Assembly: GCA_013151745.1 (NCBI GenBank)
Contig: JAADHS010000216.1
Span: forward strand, 1-55,258
DNA from: Gammaproteobacteria bacterium
GTDB taxonomy: Bacteria > Pseudomonadota > Gammaproteobacteria > JAADHS01
Reading direction: 5' to 3'
Length of the DNA: 55,258 bases
Shown here: positions 48,230-55,258 of the stretch, in pieces
Position numbering within the stretch: position 1 is the first letter of the stretch
Layout of the letters: every line of letters begins with the position of its first letter
The notes under the pieces: generated by a model
Told to the model about the DNA's origin: nothing
The model's input: only the letters and a program-made list of their open reading frames with translations
Database searches by the model: none
Position numbers and translations under genes: made by a program

Positions 48230-48246
48230 GCGCGTCAATGGCGCGC
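48230..48246. promoter_or_regulatory. Inverted repeat upstream of the exported protein gene
   Basis: GCGCG-TCAATGG-CGCGC is a perfect 5-bp dyad of high GC in an AT-rich region, 30 bases before the ATG at 48277. It could be an operator, possibly for the divergent regulator. This is inference. Confidence 0.3.
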
Positions 48247-48276
48247 ACATATTAATTCTTCATGGAGGTAGAACAG

Positions 48277-49053
48277 ATGAAATCAAAAATACTGATCGGT
48301 GGTTTAAGCTATGTGTTGCTCTGTCTGATGACGATGTCCGTGGCGTTTGCTCACGAGAAGACGGTTATTTATGGTAAGTCCGTTGTGATGGGCGTACAGG
48401 TCATGACGGAGGATGGTTTTATAAAACCTGAACCTGGCATCACAGATGAAAATGAAATTCTTTATAATATCCCCTACTCCTCCAACCCTGATATTGTTAT
48501 TGAACCCGTCCCCTTGAGACAAGTCCCGACCTTATATATGACTGATGGCGTTTTCGGAGCCGTCAACCCAGCCGACATTAGAACTGGAGAATTCACTCCC
48601 GTACCCGTGGTCATTGATGAGCCGATCAGTGCAGATAATCAGATGCGCGGACTGGCTCCTGCTGGCACTCCAAATCCAATCACATACGGTGACTGGGTGA
48701 ATATCGGACACTCCAAACTTATAGTTAAGGTTCTTAACAATGGAACGACAAAGGTAAAAATGAAAGTCAGAGGTTTGCTGCCAAATAGTCTTTATACCGT
48801 TTGGCAGTTTAATTTGATGGGGCCACCGGGGCCTTTTGCAGGCATTCCCAACGTACTCGCCACGAATGATAAGGGGAATGCAACTCTGAAGCGCACGCTC
48901 CCTTATAATCTATTAGAAACGGTCAGGACGCTAGATCTCATTTATCACTCAGATCACAGTGTTTATGGCGGCACACCCTCTCGAATAAACATATTTGCTG
49001 GCCATGATCAACACGTCCAGCTACAATTTAACGTACAGGCGTCACAACAATAA
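48277..49053 (+). CDS. Exported protein of unknown function
   Basis: 258 residues from the ATG at 48277, which has a perfect GGAGGT seven bases upstream; an ATG at 48262 precedes that site. A signal peptide (about 1-25, MSVAFAHEK) is clear. The mature part is beta-rich with no Cys. Residues about 140-250 contain GLLPNSLYTVWQFNLMGPPGPF and LIYHSDHSVYGGTPSRINIF, with His/Asp-rich segments (HSDHS, GHDQH) that might bind metal. I do not recognise the family. It is divergent from the SARP-type regulator, so that protein may control it. Confidence 0.7.
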   Translation: MKSKILIGGLSYVLLCLMTMSVAFAHEKTVIYGKSVVMGVQVMTEDGFIKPEPGITDENEILYNIPYSSNPDIVIEPVPLRQVPTLYMTDGVFGAVNPADIRTGEFTPVPVVIDEPISADNQMRGLAPAGTPNPITYGDWVNIGHSKLIVKVLNNGTTKVKMKVRGLLPNSLYTVWQFNLMGPPGPFAGIPNVLATNDKGNATLKRTLPYNLLETVRTLDLIYHSDHSVYGGTPSRINIFAGHDQHVQLQFNVQASQQ

Positions 49054-49067
49054 GCAGGAGACTCGAC

Positions 49068-49101
49068 TTGCTCAAGTGTGCTCTGTGGCACACTTGAGCA
49101 A
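49068..49101 (+). terminator. Strong hairpin after the exported protein gene
   Basis: TTGCTCAAGTGTGC and GCACACTTGAGCAA form a perfect 14-bp stem with a 6-base loop, 14 bases after the stop. No T-run follows, so it may protect the mRNA 3' end or work as a terminator with weak release. Confidence 0.6.
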
Positions 49102-49170
49102 ATATGACGCCCTAATCGAGTTACAGTGGCGAGAGGGACATAGTAGCAGAGATATAAAAAAAACGGTCTC

Positions 49171-49195
49171 CAGAGCAACTGGGTCGGTTGCTCTG
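49171..49195 (-). terminator. Terminator of the OmpA/DUF4398 lipoprotein gene
   Basis: On the minus strand CAGAGCAAC pairs with GTTGCTCTG (9 bp, 7-base loop), then GAGACCG and a run of eight T. It lies 22 bases after the stop at 49218. A clear intrinsic terminator. Confidence 0.85.
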
Positions 49196-49217
49196 ATTGT
49201 AAGCAGCACGTCTAATG

Positions 49218-50123
49218 CTAATGACCTGTTTCGCTAATGATTAATTCCACACGACGATTTTTAGCTCGCCCCTCAGCAGAATCATTGGACGCTACCGGGG
49301 TGCTTTCCCCCAATCCTTCGCTAGACACACGGTTGGACGCAACGCCCTGTGTAATCAAAAAGGTCTTCACTGACGTTGCACGCTTCTCCGATAACAACTG
49401 ATTATAAGCCTCTGCGCCGCTGGCATCACTGTGACCTCTAACCACGAGTGTCGCCTCAGGGGCCGTCGTAGTGAGCGCTTCGGCGATGTTAATCAGTTCA
49501 GACTCGAACTCATGAGGCAAGGTCGCCTTATTAGACGCAAAGCTCACATTATTAAAAGTCACTGTGGTTAAGCCTTCCGCGCGTACGACGTCCGCACCCG
49601 CATCTTCAGCACGCTGTAATGCTGCTTGCAATTCGGCTTCATGCTGTTGTTGCAGCTTTTCCTGAGCCAGTCTTTCTTCTTCCAGCCGTAGTGCTTCAGC
49701 CGCATCGCGATCTTGTTTTGCGAGCTTGGCTTGATCCAATTCCGTTTTCAATTGAGCCAACTCTGCTGCTTCCCCGCCACCTTGCAGCATCGTTTGAGCG
49801 GTCAAGGCTTTTTGTTCTGCAATGTAAGCCCAGTGGTCTACACCTTCTTGATCATCGCCGGGTCGAAAAAACTTCAGCGAGTCGTTTTTATATTGTGATT
49901 TTGCCAGCGCCTGATCGGCTTCAGCCAAGTATTGAGCTGCGGCTTCATTTTCAGAAGAGGCCGGATCACTTTTTATCTCAGCAATGATCCCTTTTGCACG
50001 CTCAAGTGACGCGTTGTGATGAGCTGGCGTTGTGCTGCAACCAGAGATAAGTGCCGCTGCACCCATCAGCCCGATGACGGCGTAATAACGTGTTTTTTTT
50101 GAATAGAAAACTGATTTATGCAT
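49218..50123 (-). CDS. OmpA-family lipoprotein with DUF4398-like N-terminal region
   Basis: 301 residues. The lipobox LISGC puts the lipidated Cys at 29. Residues about 35-120 are helical with the spacing of DUF4398 proteins, then a Glu/Gln-rich coiled coil (about 120-175), then an OmpA domain (about 185-300) with VVRGHSDASGAEAYNQLLSEKRA and GRAKNRRVEL holding the peptidoglycan-binding Asp and Arg. It is an outer-membrane lipoprotein that ties the membrane to the cell wall. It lies 43 bases downstream of a second DUF4398-type lipoprotein, a common pair. Confidence 0.9.
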   Translation of the reverse strand: MHKSVFYSKKTRYYAVIGLMGAAALISGCSTTPAHHNASLERAKGIIAEIKSDPASSENEAAAQYLAEADQALAKSQYKNDSLKFFRPGDDQEGVDHWAYIAEQKALTAQTMLQGGGEAAELAQLKTELDQAKLAKQDRDAAEALRLEEERLAQEKLQQQHEAELQAALQRAEDAGADVVRAEGLTTVTFNNVSFASNKATLPHEFESELINIAEALTTTAPEATLVVRGHSDASGAEAYNQLLSEKRATSVKTFLITQGVASNRVSSEGLGESTPVASNDSAEGRAKNRRVELIISETGH

Positions 50124-50166
50124 GATTAAATGGTCCTTAAATGTAAAGGTCGTTATAGGTATAGAG

Positions 50167-50535
50167 TTATGGCATTAGTTTTGCGATTTGCTCGCGTAAG
50201 GCGCTAATTTCACTGCTACGTTCATTTTTCTTCGATTCAACACCTGCCCGCTCAGACTCTACAATGCTCTTTTCTGCATATTGCTGAGCATCCTGATAAC
50301 GATTTTCTCCAAGGGCACTTTTCGCCAACGTAATGTTTTTATTGGCTAATTCCATTATTTTCGGGGCATATTTTTCCGCACCAGCAGTATTGGCCATATC
50401 AAGCGTACTTGAGGCTTTAGTAACGAAACTCTGAGTCTGGGTTTGCAAAGTGCTGCACCCTGTTACAAGCAATACCGCGCCAGCGGCAAGCGTGACCACA
50501 GTGAATTTTTTTATACTCTGACGATACTTAAGCAT
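50167..50535 (-). CDS. DUF4398-type lipoprotein
   Basis: 122 residues. LLVTGCS is the lipobox with Cys at 27. The rest is helical: AGAEKYAPKIMELANKNITLAKSALG and RYQDAQQYAEKSIVESERAG in outline, the DUF4398 pattern, and then a coiled-coil end. It is probably anchored to the outer membrane and partners the OmpA lipoprotein downstream. Function in the cell is not established. Confidence 0.85.
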   Translation of the reverse strand: MLKYRQSIKKFTVVTLAAGAVLLVTGCSTLQTQTQSFVTKASSTLDMANTAGAEKYAPKIMELANKNITLAKSALGENRYQDAQQYAEKSIVESERAGVESKKNERSSEISALREQIAKLMP

Positions 50536-50742
50536 AATTTTTTCCTTCTAAATCAAGAGGTATTATAAGATCAAGACGAGTTCAGCAGCGCCTCAAGTTC
50601 TTGATACCTTCACTCGAGACCGTTTTCGACTTAACTCTCAGTAAAGCTTGTATTATACCACTGAAAATTATGTCATAAGAAGTATTTATTGTGGTAAATT
50701 ACAGAACAGAAATAAAACATTAACTCTTATGCAGGTTTCACC

Positions 50743-53715
50743 ATGTCTGAAAACAAAGATGCAAAATCAAGCCGCTTTTTTGGCTCACGGCCTTTGCGTA
50801 GCTGGCGACTCTGGGGGTTGCTCTTCTTTTTCACTTACACTTTGTTTGGCTTTATTGGCGCACCCTACATTATCAAATCCCAACTTATTGCAAAAACCCC
50901 TGAATTATTAAACCGCCAGCTTTCAATCAGCGAAGTACACGTCAATCCCTTTACCTTCGCAATAACGATACAAGACCTCTCCCTTGCAGATTTAGATGAA
51001 GTCGAACTGATGGGCTTGAAAAAACTTTATATTAATTTCGACACCTTTTCGCTGTTCCGTTGGGCCTGGACATTCAGTGACATTAGTTTTACACAGCCCA
51101 GGTTTAATCTCCGAATTGATCCATCCGGTGCGCCAAGTTTTGCTGATCTCATCAACACAGACCCCCCGCCCGCCCAGGAAAACATGGACGCAGCCAAAGA
51201 AACCCCCTTGCCCAGGGTGGTAATTCAGCGATTTCATGTCAGTAGCGGGCAATTTAATTTTGAAGACCGATCCATCGCCACACCTTTCAAACAATTAATA
51301 GATCCTATTAATTTTAATTTAATGGATTTTTCTACGCTACCTGAAAAAGAAGGCCCTTATGCTATTTATGTCAAAGTTCCTGGAGAAGGGGTCATACGCT
51401 GGCAAGGTGATATTTCAGTTAACCCACTACGATCCACAGGAAGCTTGAAGTTAAGTTCGCTACCCTTGACGACGGCATGGCAATACGCTCAGGATCATTT
51501 AAAGTTTTCTCTGGATTCAGGTTTTCTCTCAGGCGAGCTTGGTTATGATTTTTATATGGGTGATGCCGGGCCAGAATTTTTCACTGACGATCTACAAATA
51601 CAGGTCACTGAAGTAGAAATTCAGGATCCATCCTATAAAAAAAGCGTCCTTGCTCTACCCAACATCTCACTTTCAGGTGGGCAGTTTGATTTGCGTCAAC
51701 AGACTTTAAGTATTGCTGAATTTGCTATAAAAGGAGGCGACATTGATACCTTTATGGATGCAGATGGCAACGTACATCTCGCTCAATTATTGACCCCCAT
51801 AACAGCAGAGACCCCGCCACCTGCCCAAGATGAAGCTGAACCTAAAACAGAAGATAAACCCTGGACGTTTAAATTAGATCGGGCGTCGATAAAGGCTTTT
51901 AATATTCGATTTATTGACCGCACCACGGAACCCCACACAGAAATTCGCCTAACTGACACAACCATTGATTTGACGGACATCACCAACCAGACAAATGATC
52001 AATTTGATCTTCAGGCCAACCTGACGTTAAATGATAAAGGCTCATTGAAAATATCAGGGAAAGTAGCCGCTTTAGAACCGATGGCAGATCTGACACTAGA
52101 CATAACAAACATCCCCCTGGTTGATTTTCAGGCTTACCTCAACCAAACAACCAATATTGATTTACTATCCGGTCATGCCGCTTTACAAAGTCAATTCTTT
52201 TATAAAGAATCGGTCAATGACGCGGATATCACGCTCTCGGGTCAATTGAAAATCATGGACTTTTCCGCAAAAAATCGTTTGGGCGGAGGCGAAATTATGT
52301 CCTGGAAAACACTGGCATTAAATGAGATTAACTTACAGTTATCGCCAGACAAACTCGATATAGACTCGGTTTCACTGGATCAATTGAATAGCCGTATCAT
52401 CATCGCAAAAAATGGTGATATCAATGTGTCGAGCTTAGCGAAAACGGAGGAACCTACTGCCAACCCACCAGTAGAAAAGAAAAAAGAAGCAGACAAAACC
52501 CCAGACTCCTTTCCTATATCAATCGGCGTAGTCCGTTTAAAAAACAATACCTTCTCCTTTGTTGACAATACCGTCACACCTCGCTTTTCTTCGCGCTTCA
52601 AAAAAGCCAACGGGACGATCAAAGGCTTGTCTTCAGATCATTCCGCTCGTGCAGATGTCGATATTTCAGGCCGAATCGATGACCACGCCGCCCTGCTAAT
52701 TACAGGAGAAATTAACCCTTTAAGTGAAAAGTTGTATACCGATTTAAAATTAACATTCACCGACTACAGCATGGCCGCTTTAACGCCGTATACCGGACGT
52801 TATATTGGCAATGCAATTGATAAAGGACGAATGTCGTTTGAATTGAACTACCACATTGCAGACAACAAGTTAACAGGTGAAAATAAAATTTTATTAGACC
52901 AGTTCACTTTAGGTAGAAAAATCGACTCTGCCGATGCTCTCAGTTTGCCCGTCGGGCTTGCTATTGCCTTACTCAAAGATACCAGAGGAATGATAGATCT
53001 TGATGTCCCCGTAAAAGGGGACTTAGATGATCCAAAGTTCCGCCTGGGTGGCCTGATTTTTAAAGCATTGGCTAATATTATTACTAAAATTGCCACATCA
53101 CCGTTTAAGATGCTATCCAAACTGGCAGGGGGTGGCGAAGATATGGATAAGGTATTATTCATTCCAGGCGAGCTGAATCTCTTACCCGAGCAAAATAAAC
53201 GATTGGAAACCCTCGGTAAGGCACTTAAAGAAAGGCCGCAATTGGCACTGGAAGTGAGAGGACAATTTAATCAACGTGATAAATTGGTTTTGCAACAACA
53301 AAAACTAATGGCCCGATTAAATGCCACCGGCGATTTACCTTCTGCCGATGCTCCGCTTGATACGTTATCACTCAGTGTATTAGAAAAAAATTATTCTGCA
53401 CAAGCAGGCGAAGAGGCCATGAATAGCCTAAAATCAAAACATACTCAAATAAATGAAGAGGCCACAGAAAAAGAAGCTATCGTGATTGACCCCGATGAAT
53501 ATAAAGCTGCCGTACTGGATTCTTTAATGCAGTTAGAAACGGTGAGTGAGGGTGAATTAAGAGATTTAGCCAGATCACGCGCTGACACCATACGCAATCA
53601 CTTTGTTAATCAGGGTGGCTTAGAGGCCAATCGTATTTTTGTTTTAGAGGCCGAAGCCGATACCAGCGAAGAAAAAGAAGGGGTCAGTACTCTTTTTACC
53701 TTAGTCGCAAAATAA
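50743..53715 (+). CDS. DUF748/AsmA-like envelope protein
   Basis: 990 residues. A short basic N-terminus is followed by one membrane helix (about 22-45) and a very long beta-rich periplasmic region. YIIKSQLIAKTPELLNRQLSISEVHVNPFTF near 50-80 is the DUF748 start. Repeats of AsmA-like strands continue (LTLDITNIPLVDFQAYL, LKLTFTDYSMAALTPYTGRYIG). The DMDKVLFIPGELNLLPEQNKRLETLGKAL region (about 800) resembles the end part of this family with an OmpA-like strand. AsmA-like proteins bridge the membranes and carry phospholipid or affect envelope assembly. Long for the family but intact. It is divergent from the lipoprotein pair. Confidence 0.88.
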   Translation: MSENKDAKSSRFFGSRPLRSWRLWGLLFFFTYTLFGFIGAPYIIKSQLIAKTPELLNRQLSISEVHVNPFTFAITIQDLSLADLDEVELMGLKKLYINFDTFSLFRWAWTFSDISFTQPRFNLRIDPSGAPSFADLINTDPPPAQENMDAAKETPLPRVVIQRFHVSSGQFNFEDRSIATPFKQLIDPINFNLMDFSTLPEKEGPYAIYVKVPGEGVIRWQGDISVNPLRSTGSLKLSSLPLTTAWQYAQDHLKFSLDSGFLSGELGYDFYMGDAGPEFFTDDLQIQVTEVEIQDPSYKKSVLALPNISLSGGQFDLRQQTLSIAEFAIKGGDIDTFMDADGNVHLAQLLTPITAETPPPAQDEAEPKTEDKPWTFKLDRASIKAFNIRFIDRTTEPHTEIRLTDTTIDLTDITNQTNDQFDLQANLTLNDKGSLKISGKVAALEPMADLTLDITNIPLVDFQAYLNQTTNIDLLSGHAALQSQFFYKESVNDADITLSGQLKIMDFSAKNRLGGGEIMSWKTLALNEINLQLSPDKLDIDSVSLDQLNSRIIIAKNGDINVSSLAKTEEPTANPPVEKKKEADKTPDSFPISIGVVRLKNNTFSFVDNTVTPRFSSRFKKANGTIKGLSSDHSARADVDISGRIDDHAALLITGEINPLSEKLYTDLKLTFTDYSMAALTPYTGRYIGNAIDKGRMSFELNYHIADNKLTGENKILLDQFTLGRKIDSADALSLPVGLAIALLKDTRGMIDLDVPVKGDLDDPKFRLGGLIFKALANIITKIATSPFKMLSKLAGGGEDMDKVLFIPGELNLLPEQNKRLETLGKALKERPQLALEVRGQFNQRDKLVLQQQKLMARLNATGDLPSADAPLDTLSLSVLEKNYSAQAGEEAMNSLKSKHTQINEEATEKEAIVIDPDEYKAAVLDSLMQLETVSEGELRDLARSRADTIRNHFVNQGGLEANRIFVLEAEADTSEEKEGVSTLFTLVAK

Positions 53716-53816
53716 GTACCCCAAGGGCACTTCTTTCAGAGCGGACACCTTAATTGATGATCAAACTTTTTTCGCATAGAGTTTAGTATCCGCTCGAAAA
53801 CGATCCAACCTCATAC

Positions 53817-53998
53817 TATACCCATAGCGTTATGAATTGAGGTGTTTTCACGCACACCTGCATCTCATTTTCGGTTTTTCTTCAATCAAAAAAACTCAAC
53901 TTAGCCCGCTAGGTCTGCGTTTTTTTTTCAATCAGAAAAACAGAATCTAAAGCACATTTGCACGCGCTAACACCTAAATTCATAACGCTATGGGTATA
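53817..53998. repeat. MITE-like palindromic element, copy B
   Basis: The arms 53817-53846 and 53969-53998 are 30-base inverted repeats with one mismatch, starting TATACCCATAGCGTTATG. The 122-base centre has two similar TTTTTCTTCAATCA / TTTTTTTTCAATCA segments. The outer 13 bases match copy A at 43809 at 12 positions, though inner arms differ. No coding capacity. Confidence 0.85.
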
Positions 53999-54037
53999 TG
54001 CCCGTCGCAAAGCATATCTTTGTACTGAAAACCTTAG

Positions 54038-54355
54038 GGGACTGACCCGATACGCCATGTAAAAAACCCACAACTTCATTTTGGCGAAGTCAATATTGCC
54101 AAAATCCACATCGAAGCACGCTCTCCTATTGTCAACAATGAACCCAAAACGTCACTTTCTGACCCTGAAGGTCACTTGACTCTCAATAACGCCCCCCTTA
54201 AAGCCAACATTCAAACTGAAAAAATACGAATCAGCATAAAAACCACCGTCGCGCCTGAACCGGAGTGTGATGCCGTTCACAAAACCGAAACCCACTTCAC
54301 GATGAAAGGCGTACTAATAAAAAAATTGACCTTTTTGGCATACGCAATGCAATGA
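54038..54355 (+). pseudogene. Relict open frame without a start codon, upstream of pilA
   Basis: After a TAG at 54035-54037 the frame stays open for 105 codons to TGA at 54353-54355. It reads VKNPQLHFGEVNIAKIHIEA, then SLSDPEGHLTLNNAPL and ending LIKKLTFLAYAMQ. There is no ATG or GTG near the beginning (first Met near the end). The composition looks protein-like with alternating beta-type residues. It may be the 3' remnant of a gene cut by the repeat element at 53817-53998. I do not recognise the family, and chance cannot be excluded. Confidence 0.35.
54336..54351 (+). promoter_or_regulatory. Sigma-54 (RpoN) promoter of pilA
   Basis: TGGCAT-ACGCA-ATGCA matches the TGGCAC-N5-TTGCA consensus at 9 of 11 positions, with the GG and GC pairs at correct spacing. 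It is about 112 bases before the pilin ATG. RpoN with PilR drives pilA in Pseudomonas and relatives; applying it here is inference from position and match. Confidence 0.65.
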
Positions 54356-54463
54356 CGGTAACTGAACATCACGAGTCCAGACTCAACGATTACAGAAAAA
54401 CACACTGGCTCCCGATAAACAAAATTGAACGATTTATTCAACGTCTCACCAGGAGAAAAAAAC

Positions 54464-54913
54464 ATGCTAAAAATCAACATGCAAAAAGCACAAAAAGGTT
54501 TCACCTTAATCGAACTCATGATCGTTGTGGCGATCATTGGTATATTGGCAGCGGTAGCGATACCGGCTTATCAGGATTATACAGTTCGTGCTAAAGTTTC
54601 AGAAATTATGGTAATTGCCTCTAAAGACAAAGGCTCCGTATCAGAATATTTTATATCAACAAATGGCATGGCAACAGGCGCAGCTTCTGCAGGTGTTAGC
54701 GTAGACGCAGCTCAAAGTGATTATATCTCAGCTATCACTTATACTCAGACCTCTAGTACAATAGCAGATGTGACTTATACTGTAACGAATCTAGGAGATG
54801 CGGCTGGCGATATTGAGTTTAGAGGCACTGGTAGCGCAACTGGTGTTAAGTGGGTATGTAGTGGTGCTGCAACCACAGTACCGAGCAAGTACCTCCCCGC
54901 CAATTGTCGCTAA
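54464..54913 (+). CDS. pilA: Type IVa major pilin
   Basis: 149 residues from the ATG at 54464 with AGGAG eight bases upstream; in-frame codons before it lack such a site. The leader [12 protein letters not shown] is cut by PilD after Gly12, leaving [27 protein letters not shown] with the methylated Phe1 and Glu5. The variable region is Ser/Thr/Ala-rich. Two Cys near the end (WVCSGAA and PANCR) form the C-terminal disulfide loop. It polymerises into pili for twitching, adhesion and DNA uptake. It is followed by a strong terminator and a membrane protein gene. Confidence 0.95.
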   Translation: MLKINMQKAQKGFTLIELMIVVAIIGILAAVAIPAYQDYTVRAKVSEIMVIASKDKGSVSEYFISTNGMATGAASAGVSVDAAQSDYISAITYTQTSSTIADVTYTVTNLGDAAGDIEFRGTGSATGVKWVCSGAATTVPSKYLPANCR

Positions 54914-54931
54914 TTAACCACTCAAATAAAC

Positions 54932-54965
54932 AATAAGCCTTCAGCAATGAAGGCTTATTTTTCGG
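54932..54965 (+). terminator. pilA terminator
   Basis: AATAAGCCTTCA-GCAA-TGAAGGCTTATT is a perfect 12-bp stem with a GNRA-type tetraloop, followed by TTTC. It starts 18 bases after the pilA stop and overlaps the upstream region of the next gene, so that gene is read at a lower level or from its own promoter. Confidence 0.9.
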
Positions 54966-54967
54966 TC

Positions 54968-55258
54968 ATGCCAAACTATAAAGCAGTACCTGGACAACTC
55001 GTCACAAAATCAACACTTGCCTTATTTTTACTTGCCATACTCCTGACTATTGTCGTTTACAGCCCCGGACTCTCTGGCGGGTTTATATTCGATGATTTTT
55101 ACAATATTGTCGAAAATAAAGCATTAAAAATTGACAGTCTTGACAAAGACTCACTGACTGCCGCCGCGCTTTCAGGACAGGCAGGACCTCTTAAGCGCCC
55201 GATTAGTGTATTAAGCTTTGCATTTAATTATTACGCAGCTGATGAGTTTTCCCCCTAC
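54968..55258 (+). CDS. Polytopic membrane protein, N-terminal part; possible pilin glycosylation enzyme
   Basis: 97 residues from the ATG at 54968 run off the window. One membrane helix (about 16-35, LALFLLAILLTIVVY) is followed by SPGLSGGFIFDDFYNIVENKAL, a pattern seen in GT-C-type and TPR-bearing membrane proteins encoded next to pilins, where the acidic pair faces the periplasm. RPISVLSFAFNYY is also typical. Homologues at this place are thought to glycosylate the pilin, but the diagnostic parts lie outside the window. The start codon lies inside the tail of the pilA terminator. Confidence 0.6.
   Translation, partial: MPNYKAVPGQLVTKSTLALFLLAILLTIVVYSPGLSGGFIFDDFYNIVENKALKIDSLDKDSLTAAALSGQAGPLKRPISVLSFAFNYYAADEFSPY

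Noticed and set aside
48995-49237. Plus-strand open frame with a GHSSRDI segment recalling a transposase helix-turn-helix
   Set aside because: It overlaps the end of the exported protein gene and both hairpins; the similarity is too short to support a mobile element.
1-55258. CRISPR array, prophage, rRNA operon or intact insertion sequence
   Set aside because: No regularly spaced direct repeats, phage structural genes, rRNA sequence or complete transposase gene were seen.

Overview
The window is a chromosomal segment of a gammaproteobacterium. Gene order supports this: moaE, gyrA-serC-serA-pheA-tyrA-aroA-cmk-rpsA-ihfB-lapA-lapB-pyrF on one strand, a tkt-gap-pgk-pyk-fba sugar-phosphate block, and a type IVa pilin gene at the right edge. 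The genus cannot be fixed from sequence reading alone. The content is mostly housekeeping, with lineage-specific envelope genes and several small palindromic repeat elements between them.

Layout. 1-105 is the 3' end of moaE. 360-2585 encodes an SPOR-type domain joined to an outer-membrane barrel. 2935-3021 is tRNA-Leu(CAG). 3170-6393 (minus) carries a PAS-GGDEF-HD-GYP signalling protein, an SDR oxidoreductase and yciB. 6894-10541 (minus) looks like the remains of an exopolysaccharide locus: a broken EPS-associated MarR gene, an RfaH/NusG paralogue, manC and wzz, with no glycosyltransferases. 10603-25928 (minus) is a long housekeeping run (comEA-like, pyrF, lapB, lapA, ihfB, rpsA, cmk, aroA, tyrA, pheA, serA, serC, gyrA, mtnA). 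hisC, often found between pheA and tyrA, is absent; a large nested palindrome sits there instead.

26065-32773 (plus) is a tightly packed, A-rich, five-gene cluster of exported or membrane proteins: an OmpA-like protein, a degenerate von Willebrand A-like protein with a C-terminal membrane anchor, a membrane protein with an acidic tail, a small exported coiled-coil protein and a large TPR protein. I recognise no named system here; it is the best candidate for an undescribed envelope assembly. 32940-40305 (minus) holds fba, pyk, pgk, gap and tkt. 40571-41524 is an esterase-like protein whose nucleophile position is Asp instead of Ser. uvrD follows on the plus strand.

43931-48056 (minus) encodes a BASS-type symporter and a 1073-residue regulator joining a MalT-like STAND ATPase to a SARP/BTAD output. 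It is divergent from a small exported protein of unknown function. 49218-50535 has two DUF4398-type lipoproteins, one with an OmpA domain. 50743-53715 is a large DUF748/AsmA-like protein. The right edge carries a start-less relict reading frame, a good sigma-54 promoter match, pilA, a terminator and the start of a polytopic membrane protein that may act on the pilin.

Two elements with TATACCC(G/A)TAGCG-type terminal inverted repeats (43809-43927 and 53817-53998) and one half copy (48078-48103) look like a MITE or large REP-like family. Functional statements rest on recognising motifs and family architecture by eye; no database search was possible.
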